From contig NZ_MRZJ01000002.1 in assembly GCF_002994445.1 (NCBI RefSeq), positions 62,001 through 126,000 on the forward strand: DNA of 64,000 nt, given 5' to 3'. Source of the DNA: Staphylococcus simulans (GTDB lineage Bacteria; Bacillota; Bacilli; Staphylococcales; Staphylococcaceae). Made by a program: the position numbers and the translations under genes. Each line of letters begins with the position of its first letter. Position 1 is the stretch's first letter. This document shows, piece after piece, positions 56,201-64,000 of the stretch. The notes beneath the pieces are model-generated. The model did no database searches. It was given only the letters and a program-made list of their open reading frames with translations, and had not been told where the DNA came from.

Positions 56201-56919
56201 TAAATATCACATCACAACCGCGTGAAGTGATTCCGACTGCAGTGTTCTCAGGTTCTAACAAAGGCAATAAGCGTTATTCTCCATTTACAACAAATATTGA
56301 AAGATTAGTACCGTTCAGAACATTAACTGGACGTCAAAGTTACTATTTAGATCATGAAATCTTCCAGCAATTCGGTGAAAGCTTGCCGGTATACAAACCG
56401 ACATTGCCGCCGATGGTATTCGGTACGAAAGACAAACAAATTATCGGGGGTCAAGATAACTTAGTCTTACGTTATTTAACACCGCATGGTAAATGGAATA
56501 TCCACTCAACTTACCAAGATAACCAGCACATGCTGACACTATTCAGAGGCGGTCCGGTTGTTTGGATTTCTAAAGAAGATGCAGAAGCACATGATATCAA
56601 CGATAACGATTGGTTAGAAGTATATAACCGAAACGGTGTTGTAACTGCAAGAGCAGTGACATCGCACAGAATGCCGAAAGGAACAATGTTTATGTATCAC
56701 GCACAAGATAAACATATCCAAACACCGGGTTCTGAAATTACAGGTCTGCGCGGCGGTTCACACAACGCTCCGACTCGTATTCACTTGAAACCGACACAAC
56801 TGGTCGGGGGTTATGCCCAAATCAGTTACAGCTTCAACTATTATGGTCCGATTGGAAACCAAAGAGATGTTTATGTAGCAGTGAGAAAGATGAAGGAGGT
56901 AGATTGGCTTGAAGATTAA
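53245..56919 (+). CDS. narG: Respiratory nitrate reductase, alpha subunit
   Basis: A 1224-residue molybdopterin enzyme that reduces nitrate to nitrite on the inner face of the membrane. The N-terminal [4Fe-4S] site has the His-Cys pattern HGVNCTGSCSWKV and PSCGPDMPEFEPRGC. The molybdopterin domains follow, with IMWGSNVPLTRTPDAHF and LCGCQGVNGGGWAHYVGQ. GAGAGG lies nine bases before the ATG at 53245; an ATG at 53236 is inside that site. It is the first gene of narGHJI-nreABC and overlaps narH. Confidence 0.97.
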   Translation: MAKFGMNFFKPTEKFNGNWSVLENKSREWEKMYRERWSHDKVVRTTHGVNCTGSCSWKVFVKNGVITWENQQIDYPSCGPDMPEFEPRGCPRGASFSWYEYSPLRVRYPYIRGKLWELWTTALEENNGNMIAAWASIVEDEEKAKIYKNARGKGGHMRVAWKDVLQLIAAQLLYTIKKDGPDRIAGFTPIPAMSMLSYASGARFINLLGGEMLSFYDWYADLPPASPQIWGEQTDVPESSDWYNANYIIMWGSNVPLTRTPDAHFMTEVRYKGTKVVSVAPDYAENVKFADNWLAPNPGTDAAIAQAMTHVILQKYYVDEPSEMFINYAKQYTDMPFLIMFDEHEGGYKAGRFLRASDLGMESENNEWKPVILDNETNEIIVPNGTMGQRWEEGKQWNLKLENEDGSKIDPALTVADSDYDLELMKFPYFDNEGNGIFERPIASHTVTLANGKTVKVATVYDLMTSQYGIRRFGHELEAKGFDDASTHYTPAWQEAVAGIKPKVVTQVATEFAQNAIDTGGRSMIIMGAGINHWFNSDTIYRSILNLVMLCGCQGVNGGGWAHYVGQEKCRPIEGWSTIAFAKDWQGPPRLQNGTSWFYFTTDQWKYEESGVDKLASPLAENLKHQHPADYNVTAARLGWLPSYPQFDTNSLKFGEEAKEAGEFTNEAILKRAVDSVKNRETKFAIEDPDLRKNHPKSLFIWRSNLLSSSAKGQEYFMKHMLGTSSGLLAEANETDKPEEMIWRDEVQGKLDLIVALDFRMTSTPLKADIVLPAATWYEKHDLSSTDMHPFVHPFNPAIDPLWESRSDWDIFKSLSKSISELAKVHMPGTFKDVVTSPLAHDSKQEIATPYGKVKDWTKGEVEAIPGKTMPGFSVVDRDYTLIFDKYVSVGPLLENSKLGAHGVSFSVKKQYEETKDIVGTWNDDTVKNGLPRIDTARRAADVVLNISSATNGELSQASYKDLEEKTGMPLTDISSDRSAEKITFLNITSQPREVIPTAVFSGSNKGNKRYSPFTTNIERLVPFRTLTGRQSYYLDHEIFQQFGESLPVYKPTLPPMVFGTKDKQIIGGQDNLVLRYLTPHGKWNIHSTYQDNQHMLTLFRGGPVVWISKEDAEAHDINDNDWLEVYNRNGVVTARAVTSHRMPKGTMFMYHAQDKHIQTPGSEITGLRGGSHNAPTRIHLKPTQLVGGYAQISYSFNYYGPIGNQRDVYVAVRKMKEVDWLED

Positions 56920-58480
56920 AGCACAAGTAGCCATGGTATTGAACTTAGACAAATGTATCGGGTGTCACACTTGTAGTGTCACTTGTAAGAATACTTGGAC
57001 AAACCGTCCAGGTGCAGAATACATTTGGTTTAATAACGTAGAAACAAAACCCGGTGTCGGTTATCCGAAACGCTGGGAAGACCAAGAACATTATAAAGGT
57101 GGATGGACACTGAACAAGAAAGGCAAATTAGACCTTAAAGCGGGCAGCCGCTGGTCTAAGATTGCTTTCGGTAAAATCTTCTACAACCCAGATATGCCTG
57201 TCATCAAAGACTACTACGAACCTTGGACTTACAACTACGAACATCTGACAACTGCAAAAGCAGGCAAACATGCTCCTGTTGCGACTGCACACTCAGTGAT
57301 TTCTGGAGACAAAATGGATTTACACTGGGGACCGAACTGGGAAGATGATTTAGCCGGCGGACATGTTACAGGACCAGAAGATCCGAACATCCAACGTATC
57401 GAAGAGAAAATCCAATTCGACTTCGACCAAACATTCATGATGTATTTACCGCGTTTATGCGAACACTGCTTGAACCCAAGCTGTGTAGCATCATGTCCAT
57501 CAGGTGCAATGTACAAACGTGATGAAGACGGTATCGTATTAGTAGACCAAGAAGCATGCCGCGGATGGCGTTACTGTATGACAGGCTGTCCTTACAAAAA
57601 AGTTTACTTCAACTGGAAAACAAACAAAGCTGAAAAATGTACATTCTGTTTCCCTCGTGTTGAAGCAGGCTTGCCGACAGTATGTTCTGAAACTTGTACA
57701 GGCCGTATGCGTTATTTAGGTGTTATGTTATATGATGCTGACCGTGTACATGAAGTGGCATCGACTGAAAATGAACAAGATTTATATGAAAAACAATGTG
57801 AATTGTTCTTGAATCCATATGATGAAGAAGTGATTGAACAAGCGTTGAAAGACGGCGTTTCTATGGAGTGGATCGAAGCGGCACAAAACTCACCGGTGTA
57901 CAAATTAGCAATTGAATATAAATTAGCTTTCCCATTACACCCTGAATACCGTACATTACCAATGGTTTGGTACTGCCCGCCATTAAGCCCGATTATGAAC
58001 TACTTCGAAGGTAAAGATTCAATCAAGAACCCAGATGCAATCTTCCCGGCTATCGAAGAAATGCGTTTGCCGATTGAATACCTTGCAAGTCTATTGACTG
58101 CAGGAGATACAAAATCTGTGAAAGAAGCCTTGCAGCGTATGGCAATGATGAGAAGTTATATGCGTGCACAAGTCACAGGTAAAGACTTTGATTTAGATCG
58201 TTTAGACCGTCTTGGTTTAACAGAGCGTCAAACGAAAGATATGTATCGTTTGCTTGCGATTGCAAAATACGAAGATCGTTTCGTGATTCCGACATCGCAT
58301 AAAGAACAATATATGGACACTTATGCAGCACAAGGCAGCCAAGGCTATGAATTCAGTGATAATCTTTACGGCGGCGGAAGCGGTTGTGAAGGCTGCGGTT
58401 CACCAGTCGCAATGAAACCGGGACAAACTGGACAAGAAGCATATAATGAAAGCTTCTATGGAGGGATTTTCCGTGATTAA
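56909..58480 (+). CDS. narH: Respiratory nitrate reductase, beta subunit
   Basis: A 523-residue electron-transfer subunit with four iron-sulfur clusters. The ligands are in CIGCHTCSVTCKN, CEHCLNPSCVASCP, CRGWRYCMTGCP (Trp in place of a Cys, the [3Fe-4S] site) and CTFC. It passes electrons from NarI to NarG. The start is TTG at 56909 with AAGGAGG nine bases before it, overlapping narG by 11 bases. Confidence 0.97.
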   Translation: MKIKAQVAMVLNLDKCIGCHTCSVTCKNTWTNRPGAEYIWFNNVETKPGVGYPKRWEDQEHYKGGWTLNKKGKLDLKAGSRWSKIAFGKIFYNPDMPVIKDYYEPWTYNYEHLTTAKAGKHAPVATAHSVISGDKMDLHWGPNWEDDLAGGHVTGPEDPNIQRIEEKIQFDFDQTFMMYLPRLCEHCLNPSCVASCPSGAMYKRDEDGIVLVDQEACRGWRYCMTGCPYKKVYFNWKTNKAEKCTFCFPRVEAGLPTVCSETCTGRMRYLGVMLYDADRVHEVASTENEQDLYEKQCELFLNPYDEEVIEQALKDGVSMEWIEAAQNSPVYKLAIEYKLAFPLHPEYRTLPMVWYCPPLSPIMNYFEGKDSIKNPDAIFPAIEEMRLPIEYLASLLTAGDTKSVKEALQRMAMMRSYMRAQVTGKDFDLDRLDRLGLTERQTKDMYRLLAIAKYEDRFVIPTSHKEQYMDTYAAQGSQGYEFSDNLYGGGSGCEGCGSPVAMKPGQTGQEAYNESFYGGIFRD

Positions 58481-59048
58481 CCTGAAAAACTTTTATCAAT
58501 TTCAAGAGTCAATTGGTTATTTTGCGCAGCAATTAAACTTTCCAGAAAAGTTGACATTCCATCCTAAGACATTTGATGAGGTTTTCGACAGCCGCCATCC
58601 AGCTTATGCTGAGATGGTGGAATATCGAGAACGCATCCAAAGTTACCCGTTGACTGAGATCAAACAACTCTACACAGATACATTTGATTTTAATAAAAAA
58701 GCACCGCTGTATATGACTTATAACAAATTCGATACGCAAAAAGAACGCGGACAGATGCTCGCAAAGCTCAAAGTCTTATACGAAATGTTCGGACTTCAAA
58801 TGGTAGACAATGAACTCTCTGACTTCTTGCCTTTAATGCTGGAATTTTTATACGCGGCACAATGGCAGAATGATGAACGTGCAGAAGGCAATATCGAGTT
58901 TATTATCATGGTCATTGAAGATGGTACGTATGCGATGCTTAACCAATTAAGAGAAATGGATAGTCCTTATGCACCTTTAATTCAAGCATTAAGAAAGACA
59001 TTAAAACTATGTTTACAACCCAGCGAAGAGGTGACTGCGCATGCTTAA
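58473..59048 (+). CDS. narJ: Nitrate reductase assembly chaperone NarJ
   Basis: A 191-residue TorD-like chaperone that inserts the molybdenum cofactor into NarG and is not part of the final enzyme. The family pattern FDSRHPAYAEMVEYRERI and LYMTYNKFDTQKERGQMLAKL (in outline) is present. The start is probably GTG 58473, with GGAGGG seven bases before it, overlapping narH by eight bases. Confidence 0.92.
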   Translation: MINLKNFYQFQESIGYFAQQLNFPEKLTFHPKTFDEVFDSRHPAYAEMVEYRERIQSYPLTEIKQLYTDTFDFNKKAPLYMTYNKFDTQKERGQMLAKLKVLYEMFGLQMVDNELSDFLPLMLEFLYAAQWQNDERAEGNIEFIIMVIEDGTYAMLNQLREMDSPYAPLIQALRKTLKLCLQPSEEVTAHA

Positions 59049-59724
59049 TCAATTTTTATGGGTCATTTACCCTTATTTATGTATTGCGATTTTTGTGATC
59101 GGCCATATTGCACGTTTTCGTTATGACCAGTTTTCTTGGACCGCAAAATCGAGTGAATTTATTGAAAAGAAACGTTTGAAATGGGGCAGTTTATTGTTCC
59201 ATTTAGGTATTATTCCTGTTGCTGCAGGTCACTTTGTAGGGTTGGTTATTCCGCCTTCATGGCTTGAAGCATTAGGTGTGACACATGAAACTTATCATTT
59301 CGGAGCTGTTTATATCGGCAGTATCTTTGGTATAATGACTTTAATTGGAATGATTTTGCTAACGTCACGCCGTGTATCGGTTAAAAACATCAGACATCTT
59401 AGTACGGCTTCAGATATGGTCGTCAACTTCTTCTTGCTAGTGCTTGTGTTTATGGGATGTTATGCGACATTAGTCACAAATGCAACAACACCGGATTTTG
59501 ATTACCGTGCAACGATTTCAGTATGGTTCAGACATTTATTTATGTTTAATCCGGACGCAAATTTAATGACAACCGTTCCATTTTCATTTAAGCTTCATGT
59601 ATTCTTAGGTTTTGGTATTTTCGCATTATGGCCGTTTACAAGATTGGTTCATGTGTGGAGTGTACCGCTAAGCTATGCGAACCGAAGCTATATTATTTAT
59701 CGTAAGCATAAAGCAAAGTCTTAG
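59041..59724 (+). CDS. narI: Respiratory nitrate reductase, gamma subunit
   Basis: A 227-residue membrane cytochrome b with five helices that oxidises menaquinol. Candidate haem ligands are in VIGHIARFRYD, GIIPVAAGHFVG and the C-terminal KLHVFLGFGIFALWPFTRLVHVWS. It overlaps narJ by eight bases. Confidence 0.95.
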   Translation: MLNQFLWVIYPYLCIAIFVIGHIARFRYDQFSWTAKSSEFIEKKRLKWGSLLFHLGIIPVAAGHFVGLVIPPSWLEALGVTHETYHFGAVYIGSIFGIMTLIGMILLTSRRVSVKNIRHLSTASDMVVNFFLLVLVFMGCYATLVTNATTPDFDYRATISVWFRHLFMFNPDANLMTTVPFSFKLHVFLGFGIFALWPFTRLVHVWSVPLSYANRSYIIYRKHKAKS

Positions 59725-59739
59725 ATTGGAGGAGACAAC

Positions 59740-60198
59740 TTGAATAGTGTAATTGCGACAGAATATTTTAATTATCAAGCTGCTTTGAATGATATCAGAG
59801 AAGAAGGCCAGTTTGATTTTGCAGCGATTGCCTTGCCTGAAGACAGTTCTCATAGTGCTGTCATTAAGTGGAAGTATGCCTCAGGCAATATCAATAACCG
59901 CTATCAACTGATCGTATTACGCCCTGGTAAAGGATTAGCAGGTCTTGTTATCCGTACAGGTTCCAGAATGGTTATTTATGATGTAGATACTGCATTGAGT
60001 CCTAATGACAAGTTAGGCTATCCCATTGTACTCAGCGAAGCATTGACTTCGATGGTTGCGATTCCGTTATGGAATAATAATCGTGTCTATGGTGCATTAT
60101 TGCTCGGTCAAAGAAATGGCCGTCCATTGCCAGAAGGCAGTGAAGATTTCCGTATCAATGACAAACTAGGGAGTTTTAGAGATGAGTTCAACGCATAA
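59740..60198 (+). CDS. nreA: Nitrate receptor NreA (GAF domain)
   Basis: A 152-residue GAF-domain protein that binds nitrate and controls phosphorylation of NreB in S. carnosus. It has the conserved LRPGKGLAGLVIRTG and MVAIPLWNNNRVYGALLLGQR. The start is TTG at 59740 with GGAGG before it. It overlaps nreB by 17 bases. The length matches the known S. carnosus protein. Confidence 0.94.
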   Translation: MNSVIATEYFNYQAALNDIREEGQFDFAAIALPEDSSHSAVIKWKYASGNINNRYQLIVLRPGKGLAGLVIRTGSRMVIYDVDTALSPNDKLGYPIVLSEALTSMVAIPLWNNNRVYGALLLGQRNGRPLPEGSEDFRINDKLGSFRDEFNA

Positions 60199-61231
60199 TC
60201 AAGAGAAGTTGAAAGAATTATTAACGCAGTATTATTTGAACACTAATGAAAAGATGGTATTTTTAAATAAGAAGGGTCATGTCATTGCTTTAAATGAAGC
60301 TGCTGAAGAAGTCTTTTCTGAAGACAATGATTACAGTCAAATGACGCATGCAATCTGCCGAAGATGCGAAGGTTATTCAAATGAGTTTGACTTAATGTCA
60401 TGTGAAAACTGCTTCTTAGAAGCGTTGGAAGTCGGCAATGGCAGCTTCCAAGTCTTTATGCGCACCAAAGATGATAAGATTGAACCTTTCACAGCATCTT
60501 ATGAAGTCATTGATAAAACCAAAGAGATTTATGCATTTACACTGCACAATGTCTCGCCGCAAATCGAACGACAAGATAGACGCTATCAGCGTCTGATGAT
60601 GCAAAAAACAATCTCAGCTCAAGAGAATGAGCGCAAGCGTATTTCTCGCGAGCTGCATGATGGTATTGTACAAGAATTGATTAACGTAGATGTGGAATTG
60701 CGTTTATTGAAGTACCAGCAAGACAAGGATGAATTGATTGATAACTCTAAACGTATTGAAGGTTTGATGTCGCGTTTAATCGATGATGTACGCAACCTAT
60801 CTGTAGAACTGCGTCCTTCATCACTCGATGATCTGGGATTGGATGCTGCGTTTCGCTCTTACTTCAAACAATTCGAAAAGAATTATGGAATGCATATTGT
60901 ATATCATACTGATTTTTCTTCGCAGCGTTTTGACAGCGAAATCGAAACCGTCATCTACCGCGTTGTTCAAGAAGCTATGTTTAATGCATTAAAATATGCG
61001 CAAGTAGACACAGTTTATATCTCACTTTATCAAGGCGAAGCATCGATAATAGCTGAAGTCAGTGATCAGGGAATTGGATTTAAACTAGGAGATAAGGCGA
61101 AGGGTACAGGACTCGGTCTGTTCGGTATGAATGAACGTGCTGAACTGGTCAATGGTTCTGTCAATATTGATTCGCAAGTAGGACGCGGAACAATTGTAAC
61201 GTTAGAAGTTCCAATAACTGATAAACGATAG
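60182..61231 (+). CDS. nreB: Oxygen-sensing histidine kinase NreB
   Basis: A 349-residue cytoplasmic sensor kinase. The PAS domain holds an oxygen-labile [4Fe-4S] cluster on Cys59, Cys62, Cys74 and Cys77 ([19 protein letters not shown] in outline). The HisKA_3 motif is [17 protein letters not shown] with His159, and the HATPase has AMFNALKYA and DQGIGF. All positions agree with the S. carnosus protein. It phosphorylates NreC without oxygen. Confidence 0.96.
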   Translation: MSSTHNQEKLKELLTQYYLNTNEKMVFLNKKGHVIALNEAAEEVFSEDNDYSQMTHAICRRCEGYSNEFDLMSCENCFLEALEVGNGSFQVFMRTKDDKIEPFTASYEVIDKTKEIYAFTLHNVSPQIERQDRRYQRLMMQKTISAQENERKRISRELHDGIVQELINVDVELRLLKYQQDKDELIDNSKRIEGLMSRLIDDVRNLSVELRPSSLDDLGLDAAFRSYFKQFEKNYGMHIVYHTDFSSQRFDSEIETVIYRVVQEAMFNALKYAQVDTVYISLYQGEASIIAEVSDQGIGFKLGDKAKGTGLGLFGMNERAELVNGSVNIDSQVGRGTIVTLEVPITDKR

Positions 61232-61242
61232 GAGACTTGATG

Positions 61243-61896
61243 TTGAAAATTGTTATTGCAGATGATCATGCCGTGGTAAGAACCGGCTTCTCTATGATTT
61301 TGAACTTTCAAGAGGATATGGAAGTCGTTGCTACCGCAGCTGAGGGTGTTGAAGCATACCAAAAAGTGATGCAGCACCGCCCTGACGTATTAATAATGGA
61401 TTTAAGTATGCCGCCAGGAGAATCAGGGTTAATTGCAACGAGTAAAATCGTTGAGAGTTTTCCGGAAACCAAGATACTCATCTTAACAATGTATGATGAT
61501 GATGAGTATCTCTTCCATGTTTTAAGAAATGGAGCAAAAGGCTATATTTTAAAAAATGCTCCGGATGAGCAATTGATTTCAGCAGTACGCACCGTTTATC
61601 GCGGTGATACTTATATAGACCCTAAGATGACAACATCTTTGGTCAATGAATTTGTAAATAATTCTGATCAAGATGCCAAACGTTCGAATGATCCGTATAG
61701 AATTCTTTCTAAACGCGAACTTGAAATCTTGCCGCTGATTGCGAAGGGATACGGAAATAAGGATATCGCTGAAAAATTATTTGTATCTGTTAAAACAGTT
61801 GAGGCGCATAAAACGCATATTATGCAAAAGCTGGAATTAAAGTCGAAACCGGAATTAGTAGAATATGCGCTGAAGAAAAAATTACTTGATTTCTAA
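61243..61896 (+). CDS. nreC: NarL/FixJ-family response regulator NreC
   Basis: A 217-residue regulator. The receiver domain has [12 protein letters not shown] and the phospho-acceptor Asp in [15 protein letters not shown]. The LuxR-type helix-turn-helix is [21 protein letters not shown]. The start may be TTG 61243 (TAGGAG eight bases before; matches the 217-residue homologues) or ATG 61240, one codon earlier. It activates the nar, nir and narT promoters. Confidence 0.94.
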   Translation: MKIVIADDHAVVRTGFSMILNFQEDMEVVATAAEGVEAYQKVMQHRPDVLIMDLSMPPGESGLIATSKIVESFPETKILILTMYDDDEYLFHVLRNGAKGYILKNAPDEQLISAVRTVYRGDTYIDPKMTTSLVNEFVNNSDQDAKRSNDPYRILSKRELEILPLIAKGYGNKDIAEKLFVSVKTVEAHKTHIMQKLELKSKPELVEYALKKKLLDF

Positions 61897-61907
61897 ATCA
61901 AGACTTA

Positions 61908-61938
61908 AAGAACTCATCAAGATGATGGGTTCTTTTTT
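61908..61938 (+). terminator. Terminator after nreC
   Basis: AAGAACTCATC pairs with GATGGGTTCTT (wobble), followed by TTTTTT. Confidence 0.85.
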
Positions 61939-62040
61939 ATGCACAAATTGTGGCTGTATTGTGAAAAATATAGGTAAAATTGTATAAAAAAGCAGTGTTG
62001 TTTAAGCGTAAACAAGGGATTAGGGAAATGCCGAGGGATT

Positions 62041-62056
62041 TAAGGGAATGCCCTTA
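62041..62056. promoter_or_regulatory. NreC-type box upstream of narT
   Basis: TAAGGG-AATG-CCCTTA is a perfect 6-bp inverted repeat of the narG/nirR type. A degenerate TAGGG copy lies just upstream near 62021. A possible -10 (TATAAA) is about 28 bases downstream. Confidence 0.68.
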
Positions 62057-62095
62057 TGTTCAATAATTCACCTAAAGACTAAAATATAAAGTGTA

Positions 62096-62160
62096 AGCAG
62101 TATTCCCAGCTGATAAATAAAATAACTTCGACTCAAAAAATATATCAGTGGGGTACTGCT
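62096..62160 (+). other. Hairpin in the narT leader
   Basis: AGCAGTA, CCC and CTGATA pair in order with TATCAG, GGG and TACTGCT to form one long helix with small internal loops. No T-run follows, so it is not a normal terminator. It lies between the promoter region and the narT start. Confidence 0.55.
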
Positions 62161-62200
62161 CTTCTTATTAATTGATATGAAAAATGTTAGGGTGAAAAAA

Positions 62201-63361
62201 ATGAACAAATCAAAAGGTGGTTTACAATTAACTGTCCAAACCTTGAGTTTGGTTGCTGGTTTCATGGTTTGGAGTATTATCGCTCCATTAATGCCGTTAA
62301 TTTCACAAGATATTAAAATTACCAGCGGACAAATTTCTATTGTACTTGCGATTCCAGTTATTTTAGGATCTGTACTGCGTATTCCATTCGGCTATTTGAC
62401 GAATATCATCGGTGCCAAATGGGTCTTCTTCTCCAGTTTTATTATTTTGCTCGTTCCAATCTTTTTATTAAGCCAAGCGCAATCTGTAAATATGTTAATG
62501 ATTGCTGGATTCTTCTTAGGTGTCGGGGGCGCTATTTTCTCAGTAGGTGTTACATCTATTCCTAAATATTTTCCTAAAGAAAAAGTAGGATTAGCTAATG
62601 GTATTTATGGTATGGGTAACCTTGGTACTGCGGTATCTTCTTTCTTAGCACCGCCGATTGCAGGTATGATCGGTTGGCAATCTACAGTAAGACTTTACTT
62701 GATTGTAATGGCAGTGTTTGCGATTTTAATGTTCTTCTTAGGTGATGCGAAAGAACCTAAAGTTAAAATTCCTCTAATCGCACAAACAAAAGATTTAATG
62801 AAAGACTTGCGTTTATACTACTTAAGCTTATGGTATTTCATCACATTCGGTTCATTCGTCGCATTCGGTATCTTCTTACCGAAATATTTAGTGGACCACT
62901 TCGAATTAACATCTGTTGATGCGGGTATCAGAGCAGGGGTCTTCATCGCGATTGCGACGACGCTTAGACCTTTAGGCGGTATTATCGGAGACAAAATCGA
63001 TGCTGTCGAAGCATTGAAAATCGACTTTATTATTATGATTATCGGCGCTGCGATTTTAGGCTTTGCGAATGATATATTTTTCTTCACAGTCGGTTGTTTG
63101 ACGATCAGTGCATGTGCGGGTATCGGTAACGGATTAGTCTTTAAACTAGTACCGCATTATTTCCAAAAAGAAGCAGGTGTCGCAAACGGTATTGTTTCTA
63201 TGATGGGCGGACTTGGAGGTTTCTTCCCGCCATTAGTCATTACTTATGTGACAAGCTTAACAGGTACGAGCCACTTAGCATTTATCTTCCTAGCATTGTT
63301 TGGAGTCATTGCATTAATTACAATGTGGCATTTAAGCAAAAGAAATCGTACCTTAGTTTAA
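62201..63361 (+). CDS. narT: Nitrate/nitrite MFS transporter NarT
   Basis: A 386-residue nitrate/nitrite porter with twelve helices. The NNP motif is [21 protein letters not shown] in the first half, with a second [22 protein letters not shown] in the other half. It imports nitrate for NarGHI in S. carnosus. GGGTG lies six bases before the ATG at 62201; an ATG at 62177 is less likely. It has its own promoter region and terminator. Confidence 0.94.
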   Translation: MNKSKGGLQLTVQTLSLVAGFMVWSIIAPLMPLISQDIKITSGQISIVLAIPVILGSVLRIPFGYLTNIIGAKWVFFSSFIILLVPIFLLSQAQSVNMLMIAGFFLGVGGAIFSVGVTSIPKYFPKEKVGLANGIYGMGNLGTAVSSFLAPPIAGMIGWQSTVRLYLIVMAVFAILMFFLGDAKEPKVKIPLIAQTKDLMKDLRLYYLSLWYFITFGSFVAFGIFLPKYLVDHFELTSVDAGIRAGVFIAIATTLRPLGGIIGDKIDAVEALKIDFIIMIIGAAILGFANDIFFFTVGCLTISACAGIGNGLVFKLVPHYFQKEAGVANGIVSMMGGLGGFFPPLVITYVTSLTGTSHLAFIFLALFGVIALITMWHLSKRNRTLV

Positions 63362-63402
63362 CCCCATAATGGATGAATAAAAATGTAAATATTGAAGACA
63401 GC

Positions 63403-63443
63403 AGCACAATGGATGCAAGATGAGGCATCTGTTGTGCTTTTTT
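63403..63443 (+). terminator. Terminator after narT
   Basis: AGCACAA pairs with TTGTGCT, with inner GATGC/GCATC, followed by six T residues. Confidence 0.88.
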
Positions 63444-63461
63444 CATACAGTAAATGCAATG

Positions 63462-63490
63462 AAAAAAGGACTAGTCTATGCGCTAGTCCT
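63462..63490 (-). terminator. Terminator of the ftsW-type gene
   Basis: On the minus strand GGACTAG pairs with CTAGTCC, followed by TTTTTT. Confidence 0.85.
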
Positions 63491-63494
63491 CATC

Positions 63495-64000
63495 TTATTT
63501 AATAATGTATGGTTTTGTTTTAGCCGGGATATTACGGTCACGGTTGATTTTACGTGTGGTCATGATTAATGCTGCAAATGCGATACTGATACTTAACATG
63601 GAAGAACCGCCGTAGCTTAATAGCGGTAATGTTACACCTGTTAATGGAATGACTCCAGAAACACCGCCGATATTGACGAAAGCTTGAATAAAGATATAGC
63701 TGCCGATACCGATACAAATAGATTTGTAGAAGTGATTCTTAGTGCGGTTCGCATAGATTAAACACTTGGCCACAATAAAGCCGTAGAGTGCTAAAACAAA
63801 GAACACACCGATCAGTCCCAATTCTTCGGATAAGACTGTAAAGATAAAGTCGGTATGAGGTTCCGGCAAATAACCGAGTTTTGAAATACCATTGCCGAGA
63901 CCTTTGCCCAAGAATTTACCGTTGCCGATAGATATCAAGGCATTGGTTAATTGATAGCCTTCACTGTTTTCATACTTGAATGGATTCAAGAAGACGTTAA
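63495..64000 (-). CDS. ftsW: FtsW/RodA/SpoVE-family cell-wall polymerase, C-terminal part
   Basis: The last 168 or so residues of a SEDS-family peptidoglycan polymerase; the 5' part lies beyond the window. Visible motifs are NPFKYENSEGYQLTNALISI, GLGNGISKLGYLPEPHTDFIF and PLLSYGGSSML, which fit FtsW better than RodA. The frame remains open to 64000 with NVFLNPF just inside the edge. It makes septal wall from lipid II together with a class B PBP. Confidence 0.87.
   Translation of the reverse strand, partial: NVFLNPFKYENSEGYQLTNALISIGNGKFLGKGLGNGISKLGYLPEPHTDFIFTVLSEELGLIGVFFVLALYGFIVAKCLIYANRTKNHFYKSICIGIGSYIFIQAFVNIGGVSGVIPLTGVTLPLLSYGGSSMLSISIAFAALIMTTRKINRDRNIPAKTKPYIIK

Noticed and set aside
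1..64000. CRISPR arrays, insertion sequences, prophage genes, tRNA or rRNA genes
   Set aside because: No regularly spaced repeats, transposase-like proteins, phage proteins or cloverleaf-like sequences were recognised.

Overview
The window is chromosomal DNA of a Staphylococcus, most likely of the S. carnosus group. This rests on the complete aerobic-to-nitrate respiration cluster (nirC, nirR-sirC-nirB-nirD-sumT, narGHJI, nreABC, narT) and on NreB, whose iron-sulfur cysteines (C59, C62, C74, C77) and phospho-acceptor H159 fall at exactly the positions I know for S. carnosus NreB. The species call is an inference. I see no rRNA, tRNA, phage, insertion sequence or CRISPR array.

Layout. 1-4.0 kb: ppk and ppx (polyphosphate), minus strand. 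4.3-12.9 kb: a YehR-type lipoprotein, a CPBP membrane protease, fetAB, an MFS exporter, a carboxylesterase, an amino-acid permease and a YdeI-family protein. 13.3-16.9 kb: opuCABCD osmolyte importer, then a small esterase. 17.8-19.2 kb: a TetR-controlled operon of two DUF3147 membrane proteins with a clear 18-bp operator. 19.4-23.4 kb: lytSR-lrgAB. 23.6-34.4 kb: norB, flp, a frameshifted kimA potassium importer, a CycA-type permease, a C39-like protease, a Bcr-type exporter, a GtrA protein, a CDF exporter with manganese-type metal motifs, and a short secreted lysozyme-like protein. 34.6-39.0 kb: gpmA, a 35-residue small protein with an unexplained structured region, tcyABC and dsbA. 39.1-42.6 kb: a flavoprotein, FeoB-like membrane protein and COG0523 GTPase operon behind a Zur-like box. 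42.7-44.1 kb: yceI, a frameshifted AHSA1-type gene and a 62-residue membrane protein. 44.3-63.4 kb: nitrite and nitrate respiration, interrupted by an HxlR/MFS/aldo-keto reductase module. 63.5 kb to the end: the 3' part of an ftsW-type gene.

How the genes work together. NarT brings in nitrate. NarGHI reduces it at the membrane, with NarJ assembling the enzyme. NirBD reduces nitrite to ammonium using siroheme made by SumT, SirC and the NirR/SirB chelatase. NreABC senses nitrate and oxygen and probably acts at the TAGGG/CCCTA palindromes seen before nirR, narG and narT. A near-perfect Rex box overlaps the nirR promoter, adding NADH/NAD control. Osmotic balance is represented by OpuC (its ATPase has CBS domains) and by the broken kimA.

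The most promising less-described system is the Zur-box operon at 39.1-42.6 kb. It combines a membrane protein that looks like the FeoB pore without its G domain, a separate COG0523 metallochaperone GTPase, and a flavoprotein with a cysteine-rich tail. I propose it is a zinc-starvation metal uptake or delivery system. Other points of note are two single-base frameshifts, a duplicated promoter/operator block, an NreC-box pair that is also a hairpin, and several structured leader or 3' regions.
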